From the NCBI GenBank assembly GCA_021157505.1, contig JAGGWI010000243.1, positions 1-5,001 on the forward strand: a DNA stretch of 5,001 nt, written 5' to 3'. The number at the start of each line of letters is the position of its first letter. Position 1 is the stretch's first letter. Origin of the DNA: Desulfuromusa sp. (GTDB lineage: Bacteria; Desulfobacterota; Desulfuromonadia; Desulfuromonadales; Geopsychrobacteraceae). The notes under the pieces were generated by a model, which saw nothing but the letters and a program-made list of their open reading frames with translations, ran no database searches and was not told the DNA's origin. The position numbers and the translations under genes were made by a program. This document shows, piece after piece, positions 1-4,857 of the stretch.

Positions 1-119
1 ATCAGAAGATTGTCGGTCTTTTGGCGGGACTAAATATTGACATTGCTCGCCGGACTGTGACTAAGTATCGAGAAATGCTTGGCCTTGGCTCTTCTACAGA
101 ACGGAAAAGACTATTTTGA
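1..119 (+). CDS. rpoN: RNA polymerase sigma-54 factor RpoN, C-terminal end (partial)
   Basis: Only the last 38 codons are present, reading in frame from base 3 to the TGA at 117-119; the 5' part lies outside the window. The protein is the alternative sigma factor that directs core RNA polymerase to -24/-12 promoters and needs an AAA+ enhancer-binding activator to open them. The fragment carries the RpoN box, here ARRTVTKYRE (bases 45-74, family consensus ARRTVAKYRE), the motif that contacts the -24 element. It ends in the usual ERKRLF tail. The T replacing A inside the box is a mild substitution. Its position immediately before hpf and ptsN matches the widespread proteobacterial rpoN cluster. 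Identification is secure because the box is diagnostic; nothing can be said about the activator-interacting or core-binding domains. Confidence 0.95.
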   Translation, partial: QKIVGLLAGLNIDIARRTVTKYREMLGLGSSTERKRLF

Positions 120-138
120 GGCCATCCAGAAAAGTTTA

Positions 139-167
139 TTTTCCCAAGTTACAGCAGTTTTTATAAT
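139..167 (+). promoter_or_regulatory. Possible sigma-70 promoter upstream of hpf
   Basis: A perfect TATAAT lies at 162-167, in the gap after rpoN. Seventeen bases upstream is TTTTCC (139-144), a poor -35. A TTGACT at 174-179 looks like a good -35 but has no acceptable -10 at 16-18 bp spacing. If used, transcription would start near 174 and give a leader of about 100 nt before the hpf start codon. The region is AT-rich, so a chance match is quite possible. Confidence 0.25.
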
Positions 168-201
168 CTGACTTTGACTTTCCTATGGTGAAAAGGTGCC
201 T

Positions 202-217
202 TGGGGATGATTCTGCG
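202..217 (+). promoter_or_regulatory. Possible sigma-54 (-24/-12) promoter upstream of hpf
   Basis: The stretch TGGGGATGATTCTGCG places GG at 203-204 and GC at 215-216. This is exactly the GG-to-GC spacing of the consensus TGGCAC-N5-TTGCW. The invariant GG and GC are present with the flanking T residues, but the CAC of the -24 block is replaced by GGA and the first T of the -12 block by C. The predicted start would be near 228, about 49 nt before the hpf ATG. No enhancer site was recognised upstream. Spacing is right but the match is partial, so this is a candidate only. Confidence 0.3.
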
Positions 218-234
218 CTATAGTTAAAATAATC

Positions 235-255
235 CAGATTCCATGCCGGAGTCTG
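235..255 (+). promoter_or_regulatory. Hairpin in the hpf 5' leader
   Basis: CAGATTCC (235-242) pairs with GGAGTCTG (248-255) as an 8-bp stem containing one U-G wobble and closing a 5-nt loop (ATGCC). It ends 7 nt before the AAGGAGGT Shine-Dalgarno (263-270) and is not followed by a T run, so it is not a terminator. It could stabilise the 5' end of the mRNA or modulate ribosome access. It would begin about 8 nt into a transcript made from the sigma-54-like element. No known RNA family was recognised. Confidence 0.3.
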
Positions 256-276
256 TTGAAGCAAGGAGGTTGCCCT

Positions 277-825
277 ATGCAAATTGCCGTTACCTTCCGT
301 CACATGGAGAGTAGTGATGCTATTCGCAACTATGTGGAAGATAAGCTGGCCCGGGTTAAAAAGTACATCGATGAACCCATTGATGCCCAGGTCGTTTTAT
401 CGGTACAGAAAAAAATAAATCATCGCGCTGAGGTGACCATGGTTGCTAAAGGGCTGACCATGAAGAGCTCAGAGAGTAAGGACGATATGTATGCCGCCAT
501 TGATTTGATGGTTGATAAAATAGAGCGGCAACTCAAGCGTTATAAAGATAAGCTGAAACGGCACAAAGGGAATATTGGGATTCAGCAGCGGCTGAAAAAA
601 ACGGTTTTCTCTGCAGCAAGTGTTGATGAGGGTAGCGAGAGTCCGGAAATTATCCGTAGCCACTCATTTTTTGTCAAACCGATGTCAGTGGAAGAAGCGG
701 TTATGCAGATGGATCTTCTGGATAAAGATTTTCTTGCTTTCACCGATGATAGCTCTGAAACAATGCATGTTGTCTATCGACGTAAAGATGGAAATTATGG
801 GTTGATAGTCCCTCATGGGGGCTAA
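277..825 (+). CDS. hpf: Ribosome hibernation promoting factor, long form (HPF/RaiA family)
   Basis: A protein of 182 residues with two parts. Residues 1 to about 100 form the S30AE/RaiA domain, which binds the 30S decoding channel and blocks mRNA and tRNA. A charged linker (about 101-124) leads to a C-terminal dimerisation domain (about 125-182) with the characteristic KPMSVEEAVMQMDLL and VVYRRKDGNYGLI stretches. In the family, long HPF dimerises through this C-terminal domain to pair ribosomes into inactive 100S particles during starvation or stationary phase. The length fits the long class (about 175-190) rather than the short gamma-proteobacterial HPF (about 95). The start at 277 is chosen because AAGGAGGT at 263-270 sits 6 nt upstream and the protein then begins MQIAVTFRHM as usual. 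A TTG at 256 would place the Shine-Dalgarno inside the gene. It follows rpoN and is closed by its own strong terminator, so it may be expressed as a largely separate unit. Confidence 0.95.
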   Translation: MQIAVTFRHMESSDAIRNYVEDKLARVKKYIDEPIDAQVVLSVQKKINHRAEVTMVAKGLTMKSSESKDDMYAAIDLMVDKIERQLKRYKDKLKRHKGNIGIQQRLKKTVFSAASVDEGSESPEIIRSHSFFVKPMSVEEAVMQMDLLDKDFLAFTDDSSETMHVVYRRKDGNYGLIVPHGG

Positions 826-834
826 TATTTTGCC

Positions 835-880
835 ACGGGTCTCTTTCCTGAAAGGGATGGAGACCCGTATTTTTCTTTTT
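835..880 (+). terminator. Strong intrinsic terminator after hpf
   Basis: A perfect 9-bp stem, ACGGGTCTC (835-843) with GAGACCCGT (860-868), encloses a 16-nt loop. It is followed directly by a T-rich tail, ATTTTTCTTTTT (869-880). The loop can form a small inner CTTT/AAAG stem. It starts 9 nt after the hpf stop. The opposite strand has no T run, so it acts only on the hpf strand. It separates hpf from ptsN, which therefore needs readthrough or its own promoter. Confidence 0.87.
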
Positions 881-886
881 CTGACC

Positions 887-895
887 TGATAAGAT
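887..895 (+). promoter_or_regulatory. Possible extended -10 promoter for a leaderless ptsN mRNA
   Basis: TGATAAGAT (887-895) fits an extended -10 (TG-N-TANNAT), matching four of six -10 bases including the key second A and last T. Seven to eight bases beyond it lies the ptsN ATG at 903. A transcript from here would therefore start at or next to the start codon. No convincing -35 is seen: the region is the terminator T tail. It is suggestive because ptsN sits right behind a terminator and has no Shine-Dalgarno, but the box is short and could be chance. Confidence 0.25.
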
Positions 896-902
896 TGTGA
901 TT

Positions 903-1364
903 ATGAAAATATCTGAACTGCTGGATCCAAGAGCTATTGTTGCTGATATGCAAGCTAAGGACAAACCTAAAGCTCTTGTTGAATTGACCGATTCGTTGAT
1001 TTCCTGTGAGCCATCTTTAAGCCGGGATGATGTGATTTCTGTTTTGCAAGAGCGGGAAATGCTTGGCAGCACCGGGATCGGTGATGGTGTTGCAATTCCC
1101 CACGGCAAACTTGCGGGGATACCTGAGTTGAAACTGGTTTTTGGGCGGAGTCATTCGGGGGTTGATTTCGAATCAATGGATGGACAGCCTGCGTACCTGT
1201 TCTTTTTGCTGATTGCTCCTGAAGAATCGGTTGGTGTCCACCTGAAAACTTTGGCTAAGATTTCTAAATTATTAAAAGATGTCACTGTCAGGAAGAAATT
1301 GCTGGATGCTTCTGATCAGGCGGCGATCTACCAGGTGATTCTCGACCAAGAGGAACAGGTCTGA
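903..1364 (+). CDS. ptsN: PTS IIA-like nitrogen regulatory protein PtsN (EIIA-Ntr)
   Basis: A soluble cytoplasmic protein of 153 residues, the usual size for a single PTS EIIA type-2 (fructose/mannitol-like) domain. The phosphorylation site is His67 in GDGVAIPHGK. The second active-site histidine is His113 in VHLKTLAKIS. In the family, EIIA-Ntr takes phosphate from EI-Ntr/NPr (or HPr) and acts as a regulator of potassium transport, nitrogen and carbon metabolism rather than of sugar transport. The start is taken at ATG 903, giving MKISELLDPRAIVADMQAKDK, which matches family N-termini. A GTG at 897 in the same frame would add two residues. No clear Shine-Dalgarno precedes either, and a strong terminator lies only 22 nt upstream. 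This suggests either low translation from readthrough mRNA or a leaderless transcript. It is followed 48 nt later by hprK, so two regulatory PTS proteins are neighbours. Identity is very secure; the regulatory target in this organism is unknown. Confidence 0.94.
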   Translation: MKISELLDPRAIVADMQAKDKPKALVELTDSLISCEPSLSRDDVISVLQEREMLGSTGIGDGVAIPHGKLAGIPELKLVFGRSHSGVDFESMDGQPAYLFFLLIAPEESVGVHLKTLAKISKLLKDVTVRKKLLDASDQAAIYQVILDQEEQV

Positions 1365-1412
1365 TTCTGGTTATCCCCTTACGGTGTTGATGAACCATCA
1401 GGCTTTAAAATT

Positions 1413-2387
1413 ATGCCAAAACTTACTATTCAGGAAATACTTGATGAGAAAGAGTCCGGCCTGGATCTGGAACTGCTATCAGGTGCCGGGGGATTGTCCA
1501 ATACGGTTTCAGTTCCGAGGATTCAGAAACCGGGACTTGCACTCGCAGGCTATACCGATAGCCTGCATCCCGATCGGGTCCAGATACTTGGTTCTACTGA
1601 GCTGAGTTTTCTCAAAAACATGCCTCGGGAAGAAGCGATTAGAAAACTTCGTGGTCTCTGTCGTGAAAACCTCTCTTGTCTTATTATTACTAAAAATCAG
1701 GAAGCCCCTGATTATCTTATTGAGCATACCGAAGCAGGTGATACCCCCCTTTTAAGAACCAGACACTTAAGCTCTAATTTTATTGCTCTTCTGACCCGTT
1801 TTTTAGAAGAGCGGCTGCTGCCGACATCGACCCTGCATGGGGTGCTGATGGATATTCTTGGTGTCGGTGTCTTGATTCAGGGAAAAAGTGGGGTCGGAAA
1901 AAGCGAATGTGCCCTTGAGTTGATTTTGCGTGGTTATCGTCTGGTTGCTGATGATATTATCAAGGTGAGGTTCAAGCTCCCGGCCGTTATTTTTGGTGAA
2001 GGGATGGATCTTCTTCACTACCATATGGAAATTCGTGGGTTGGGAATTCTCAATATCAAGCATCTCTTTGGTGTTGCTGCAATTCGGGAACGCAAAAAAA
2101 TCGATCTGGTTGTTGAGTTGGTGAAGTGGGAAGATGGTATAGAGTATGACCGCCTGGGGGTCGAAAAACAGACTTTCAATATCCATGGTGTTGATCTCCC
2201 ATTTGCACAGATACCAGTTGCACCGGGGAGGAATATCGGTACCATCGTCGAGGTCGCAGCGCGTAACCAGTTGCTGAAGGAGATGGGCTATCATAGTGCC
2301 CTTGAATTTCAGGAACTGTTGGAAAAGCGGATGGCTGAAGCGGCGTATCTGCACTCGCACAATATTATCGGGGATGATCTGGAATGA
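1413..2387 (+). CDS. hprK: HPr kinase/phosphorylase (HprK/P)
   Basis: A protein of 324 residues (family about 305-330). It phosphorylates HPr on its regulatory serine using ATP or pyrophosphate, and removes that phosphate by phosphorolysis. Residues 1 to about 130 form the variable N-terminal HprK domain. The C-terminal catalytic domain holds the conserved His142 (LHGVLMDILG), the P-loop GKSGVGKS (157-164), the acidic pair Asp180-Asp181 (RLVADD), the family signature EIRGLGILNIKHLFG (206-220) and the PVAPGRNIGTIVEVAA segment (268-283). All key motifs look intact, so both activities are plausible. The start at 1413 gives the standard MPKLTIQEIL opening; no alternative in-frame start lies upstream and only a weak AGG (1400-1402) serves as a ribosome site. 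The stop overlaps the rapZ start (ATGA), indicating translational coupling. In Gram-positives Ser-P-HPr works with CcpA; no CcpA is expected here, so the output is probably modulation of PTS phosphate flow. HPr itself is outside the window. Confidence 0.96.
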   Translation: MPKLTIQEILDEKESGLDLELLSGAGGLSNTVSVPRIQKPGLALAGYTDSLHPDRVQILGSTELSFLKNMPREEAIRKLRGLCRENLSCLIITKNQEAPDYLIEHTEAGDTPLLRTRHLSSNFIALLTRFLEERLLPTSTLHGVLMDILGVGVLIQGKSGVGKSECALELILRGYRLVADDIIKVRFKLPAVIFGEGMDLLHYHMEIRGLGILNIKHLFGVAAIRERKKIDLVVELVKWEDGIEYDRLGVEKQTFNIHGVDLPFAQIPVAPGRNIGTIVEVAARNQLLKEMGYHSALEFQELLEKRMAEAAYLHSHNIIGDDLE

Positions 2388-3244
2388 GCCGCCGATTATT
2401 GATTATTACTGGCCTCTCAGGTTCCGGAAAAAGTACCGCAGCCCGGGTTCTGGAAGATCAGGGTTTTTTTGTGGTAGATAATCTACCGCTGGTGATGCTG
2501 CCAGATTTTATGCAACGGGCTCAGGAGGGATTGAATCCCAATGCCGATGTCGCAGTTGTTATCGATGTCCGTAATCGTGGTTTTTTAAGTGATTATAAGA
2601 AGACTTTTGCCCGGTTAGAAGGGGCGGGTTACCGACTTGAAATTTTATTTTTTGAAGCAGCAGATGCCGTATTGCAGCGACGTTATTCTGAAACCCGACG
2701 CCTGCATCCCCTCGCCACAATCGATGCTCTTCAGTCCGGGATAGAAAGAGAACGTCAGCAACTGCATCCGTTGCGTGACAGTGCGACAAAGATTATTGAT
2801 ACCGGCAACCTGAACTCACGGCAACTTCGAGAACTGATGCTCGATTTTCTGGGTGAAAAACATGACTCTTTGCTTATTGTTAATCTGGAGTCATTCGGCT
2901 ACCGTTACGGCCTTCCACCCGCTGCTGATCTGGTTTTTGACGTCCGTTTTTTGCCTAATCCACATTATATTGATGAGCTACGACCACTGACTGGTTTGGT
3001 GCCTGAGTTGCGTGAATATGTCCTCTCTCAACCGGCTTGTCGAGATTTTCTCCAGCATCTCGACCGTTTACTTGGTTTTTTGCTGCCCCATTATCGCGCT
3101 GAGGGGAAAAGTTACCTGACGGTTGCTATTGGTTGTACCGGGGGAAGGCATCGGAGTGTTTCTATTGTTGAAGACCTGTCCGGCCGATTTCCTGAACCGG
3201 GTGTCATTTTGCGGGTTAACCATCGTGATATTGATAAAGGTTAG
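2384..3244 (+). CDS. rapZ: RapZ/YvcJ family nucleotide-binding protein
   Basis: A protein of 286 residues, close to the family's about 285-295. The N-terminal P-loop domain carries Walker A GLSGSGKS (10-17), a VVIDVRN strand (58-64) and YSETRRLHPL (101-110). The C-terminal domain (about 160-286) has FGYRYGLPPAADLVFDVRFL (171-190), LPNPHY (190-195) and GCTGGRHRSV (250-259). In E. coli, RapZ binds glucosamine-6-phosphate through the C-terminal domain and delivers the sRNA GlmZ to RNase E. In B. subtilis, YvcJ binds and hydrolyses GTP. Residues equivalent to the E. coli sugar-phosphate pocket, recalled as H190, T248, G249 and R253, appear here as H194, T252, G253 and R257 at a constant offset of four. 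The C-terminus ends ...HRDIDKG and lacks the basic KRK tail used for RNA binding in E. coli. It overlaps hprK by 4 nt, with GGGGA at 2370-2374 as a likely ribosome site, and is followed 3 nt later by IIA. The role outside enterobacteria is uncertain. Confidence 0.95.
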   Translation: MSRRLLIITGLSGSGKSTAARVLEDQGFFVVDNLPLVMLPDFMQRAQEGLNPNADVAVVIDVRNRGFLSDYKKTFARLEGAGYRLEILFFEAADAVLQRRYSETRRLHPLATIDALQSGIERERQQLHPLRDSATKIIDTGNLNSRQLRELMLDFLGEKHDSLLIVNLESFGYRYGLPPAADLVFDVRFLPNPHYIDELRPLTGLVPELREYVLSQPACRDFLQHLDRLLGFLLPHYRAEGKSYLTVAIGCTGGRHRSVSIVEDLSGRFPEPGVILRVNHRDIDKG

Positions 3245-3247
3245 CGG

Positions 3248-3655
3248 ATGATTGGTATTGTCGTTGTGACTCACGCCGGTTTAGCTGATGAGATACGCTA
3301 TGCAGCTGAGCTGATACTTGGTCCCCAACAGGGGGTAGAGGCGGTCAGTATTGATCGTGGTATGTCGGTTGAGGTTGCCAAAGAAAAATTACACCAGGCA
3401 GTTGATCTGGTTGGAAAAGATGGTGATGGAACGATGATCCTGACCGATTTGTTTGGCGGAACCCCGACAAATATCAGTGTGGAATTGCTTCAAGAAGGGG
3501 TGGTTGAAATAGTGACTGGAGTTAATTTGCCGATGTTGATCAAGGGCATAAGTGCTCGCGCAAATCAAAACCTGGATGAACTGGCTGCACTGATTACGGA
3601 TTACGGGAAAGAGGCAATTATCCGCCCAGTGGAACTGCTGCGTTCTGCGCAGTAG
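3248..3655 (+). CDS. PTS mannose-family EIIA component
   Basis: A single-domain EIIA-Man protein of 135 residues. The phosphoacceptor is His9 in VVVTHAGLA, and the second family motif TDLFGGTPTN (66-75) is intact, as is the VTGVNLPML segment (89-97). It would accept phosphate from HPr-His and pass it to EIIB. In E. coli ManX the IIA and IIB domains are fused; here they are separate genes, as in many Deltaproteobacteria. The start at 3248 lies 3 nt after the rapZ stop, with AAAGG (3236-3240) in the end of rapZ as ribosome site 7 nt upstream, so it is almost certainly co-transcribed with hprK-rapZ. Related clusters in Geobacter-type bacteria, recalled from knowledge, often keep only this IIA, suggesting a regulatory role. 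Here the full permease follows, so transport is also possible. The sugar cannot be read from the sequence, so no specific symbol is given. Confidence 0.93.
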   Translation: MIGIVVVTHAGLADEIRYAAELILGPQQGVEAVSIDRGMSVEVAKEKLHQAVDLVGKDGDGTMILTDLFGGTPTNISVELLQEGVVEIVTGVNLPMLIKGISARANQNLDELAALITDYGKEAIIRPVELLRSAQ

Positions 3656-3665
3656 AACGATTTTT
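3641..3665 (+). terminator. Weak terminator-like hairpin spanning the IIA stop codon
   Basis: CGTTCT (3641-3646) pairs with AGAACG (3654-3659) around a 7-nt loop, and one inner G-U pair can extend the stem to 7 bp. One A and then five T (3661-3665) follow. The stem contains the IIA stop codon (3653-3655) and the T run abuts the IIB Shine-Dalgarno GGAGA (3666-3670). The stem is short and only half GC, so it would be leaky at most. It may attenuate the IIB-IIC-IID part of the operon, act as an mRNA end or processing point, or be chance. Confidence 0.3.
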
Positions 3666-3673
3666 GGAGAATC

Positions 3674-4168
3674 ATGGCACTTGTTCTTACCCGCATAGAT
3701 AACCGATTGATTCATGGCCAGGTTCTGGAAGCTTGGGTTCCATTTGTCCAGGCTAATTGTATCGTCGTTGCCAATGATGAAATTGCTGGCAAACCACTGC
3801 AGAAGATGATGATGAAAGCCTCTGTCCCCAGTCGGATCCTGGTTGAAATCGGCACTGTTGCCGAGACAATTCTCCTGTTGAATTCAACCCGCCTCAACCG
3901 TCGGAGGATCCTTCTGCTGTTTGGTACAACCACCGATGCTGTTCGTGCCTATCAAGGTGGCTTGACCTATGACCATCTGAATCTTGGAAATTTACGAGCG
4001 GAAAAAGGTAAAGCCAGATTAAGCTGTACACTGTTTCTCGATCCTGCTGATCTGGATGATCTGGCACTGCTTGATCAAACTGGAGTCAAAATTACTGCCC
4101 GCTGTATTCCTGCAGATGGGGAACGGCCCTGGAAAAAACTAATTCACGCAGCGAAGGGGGGGGGCTGA
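3674..4168 (+). CDS. PTS mannose/fructose/sorbose-family EIIB component
   Basis: A cytoplasmic EIIB protein of 164 residues, the normal length for the family. The phosphoacceptor is His14 in the signature TRIDNRLIHGQV (6-17). The later LNLGNLRAEKGKARLS (102-117) corresponds to the family's second conserved block, which lies close to the active site. It takes phosphate from EIIA His9 and donates it to sugar bound in the IIC-IID membrane complex. GGAGA (3666-3670) lies only 3 nt before the ATG, slightly tight spacing. It follows IIA by 18 nt. The last four residues, KGGG, are encoded by a run of nine G, and its TGA overlaps the IIC ATG by one base, giving tight coupling to the permease. Adding one G, or slipping back one base, would fuse it in frame to IIC. 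The substrate is not determinable. Confidence 0.93.
   Translation: MALVLTRIDNRLIHGQVLEAWVPFVQANCIVVANDEIAGKPLQKMMMKASVPSRILVEIGTVAETILLLNSTRLNRRRILLLFGTTTDAVRAYQGGLTYDHLNLGNLRAEKGKARLSCTLFLDPADLDDLALLDQTGVKITARCIPADGERPWKKLIHAAKGGG
4156..4164 (+). repeat. G9 homopolymer at the IIB/IIC junction
   Basis: Nine consecutive G residues end 3 nt before the IIC start codon. They code for the terminal glycines of IIB and, with the preceding AA, form the only purine-rich ribosome site for IIC. The tract lies 1 nt before the IIB TGA, so its length decides whether IIB stops there. Nine G reads aag ggg ggg ggc tga. Ten G would join IIB to IIC in frame (Leu-Met across the junction). Eight G would run IIB on in a third frame to a TGA at 4293-4295. 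It is by far the longest G run in the window. Confidence 0.9.
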
Positions 4169-4857
4169 TGGTTCTGAGTTTGACCATTGGCGCTCTGGTC
4201 TCCTTGATCTGTGGACTGGATCGTGTCGCGATTTTACAGATCATGATTTCGAGACCGATAGTCGCAGCTCCGTTGACCGCTCTACTGCTTGGTGACCCCC
4301 TGATCGGGTTACAGATCGGGGTGATGGTAGAACTGCTCTGGCTGGCCCGGTTGCCGGTCGGTGCTGCGGTTCCACCTGATGACACTCAAGTGGCAATTGC
4401 CGGTAGTGTGCTGGTGATCATCCTGGGTCAATCATTACCTGCATCAGGGACAGAATTGTTATTGCTGTGCCTGTTTGTTACCATTCCCCTTGGCAAGGTT
4501 GGTCAATACTTTGATCGCTATGCTAGACAATATAATGTGCGGCTGGTCAAACAGGTTTCTGCTGCACTGAGCCGGGGCTCGTTTCTGACCGCTGAAGGGC
4601 AACATTTACGCGGGTTGATCAGCTTTTCCCTCTCCTCGTTGGGAACCTATACCATTATTATCCTGGGAGGCTGGTCAGTTATCCCGCTACTCTGGCCCTA
4701 CGTGCAACAACCTCTGAGTTATTCATCCAGCTGGATGCAACTGGCTTTTCCTCTGGTCGGGATCACAGTTATTTTGGGGACAATCAACGTCAGCCGGGCG
4801 ATTACCTTGTTTTGCGCCTCTTTTTGTATGGCTTTTCTATTGATGTGGTTGGTGTGA
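4168..4857 (+). CDS. PTS mannose-family EIIC membrane component
   Basis: A strongly hydrophobic protein of 229 residues, somewhat shorter than typical ManY-type IIC (about 250-270). The difference appears to be mainly in the C-terminal half; the N-terminus aligns well with the family from its first residues. Visible hydrophobic segments include roughly 2-18, 30-60, 74-90, 96-108, 160-180 and 190-228. The most conserved block is GLQIGVMVELLWLARLPVGA (47-66), followed by AVPPDD (67-72), the family's glutamate and Gly-Ala-Pro-Asp motif near the substrate site. It would form the inner-membrane translocation channel with IID. The start overlaps the IIB stop by one base and is preceded by the G-rich tract as ribosome site. 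Its own stop overlaps the IID ATG in the same way, so IIB, IIC and IID should be made in balanced amounts. Family assignment is firm; sugar specificity is not. Confidence 0.92.
   Translation: MVLSLTIGALVSLICGLDRVAILQIMISRPIVAAPLTALLLGDPLIGLQIGVMVELLWLARLPVGAAVPPDDTQVAIAGSVLVIILGQSLPASGTELLLLCLFVTIPLGKVGQYFDRYARQYNVRLVKQVSAALSRGSFLTAEGQHLRGLISFSLSSLGTYTIIILGGWSVIPLLWPYVQQPLSYSSSWMQLAFPLVGITVILGTINVSRAITLFCASFCMAFLLMWLV

Noticed and set aside
256..276. Earlier TTG start for hpf adding seven residues
   Set aside because: It would bury the AAGGAGGT Shine-Dalgarno inside the gene; the ATG at 277 has ideal spacing and gives the family's normal N-terminus.
740..1108. Minus-strand open frame crossing the hpf-ptsN boundary
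   Set aside because: It runs antisense through the terminator and two well-supported genes and resembles no family.
1365..1412. TGGTT/AACCA inverted repeat between ptsN and hprK
   Set aside because: Only five pairs with a large loop and no T run; too weak to call a terminator or operator.
1384..1605. Plus-strand 73-codon frame starting between ptsN and hprK
   Set aside because: Most of it overlaps the N-terminus of hprK in another frame, its start is a GTG without a ribosome site, and the translation is not protein-like. A role as an upstream coupling ORF cannot be supported.
2094..2100. A7 run in hprK (and similar A7 runs in hpf, T7 in rapZ)
   Set aside because: Runs of seven A or T are expected in AT-richer coding DNA and the surrounding frames are intact.
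1803..2360. Long minus-strand open frame of 185 codons inside hprK
   Set aside because: It lies wholly antisense to a gene with all catalytic motifs intact, shows no recognisable protein family, and has no convincing ribosome site; it is a shadow of hprK codon use.
4296..4324. Hairpin CCCC-(bulge)-GATC / GATC-GGGG inside IIC
   Set aside because: It arises from coding sequence for a conserved Gly-rich membrane segment, has a bulged base and no T run, and sits mid-gene.
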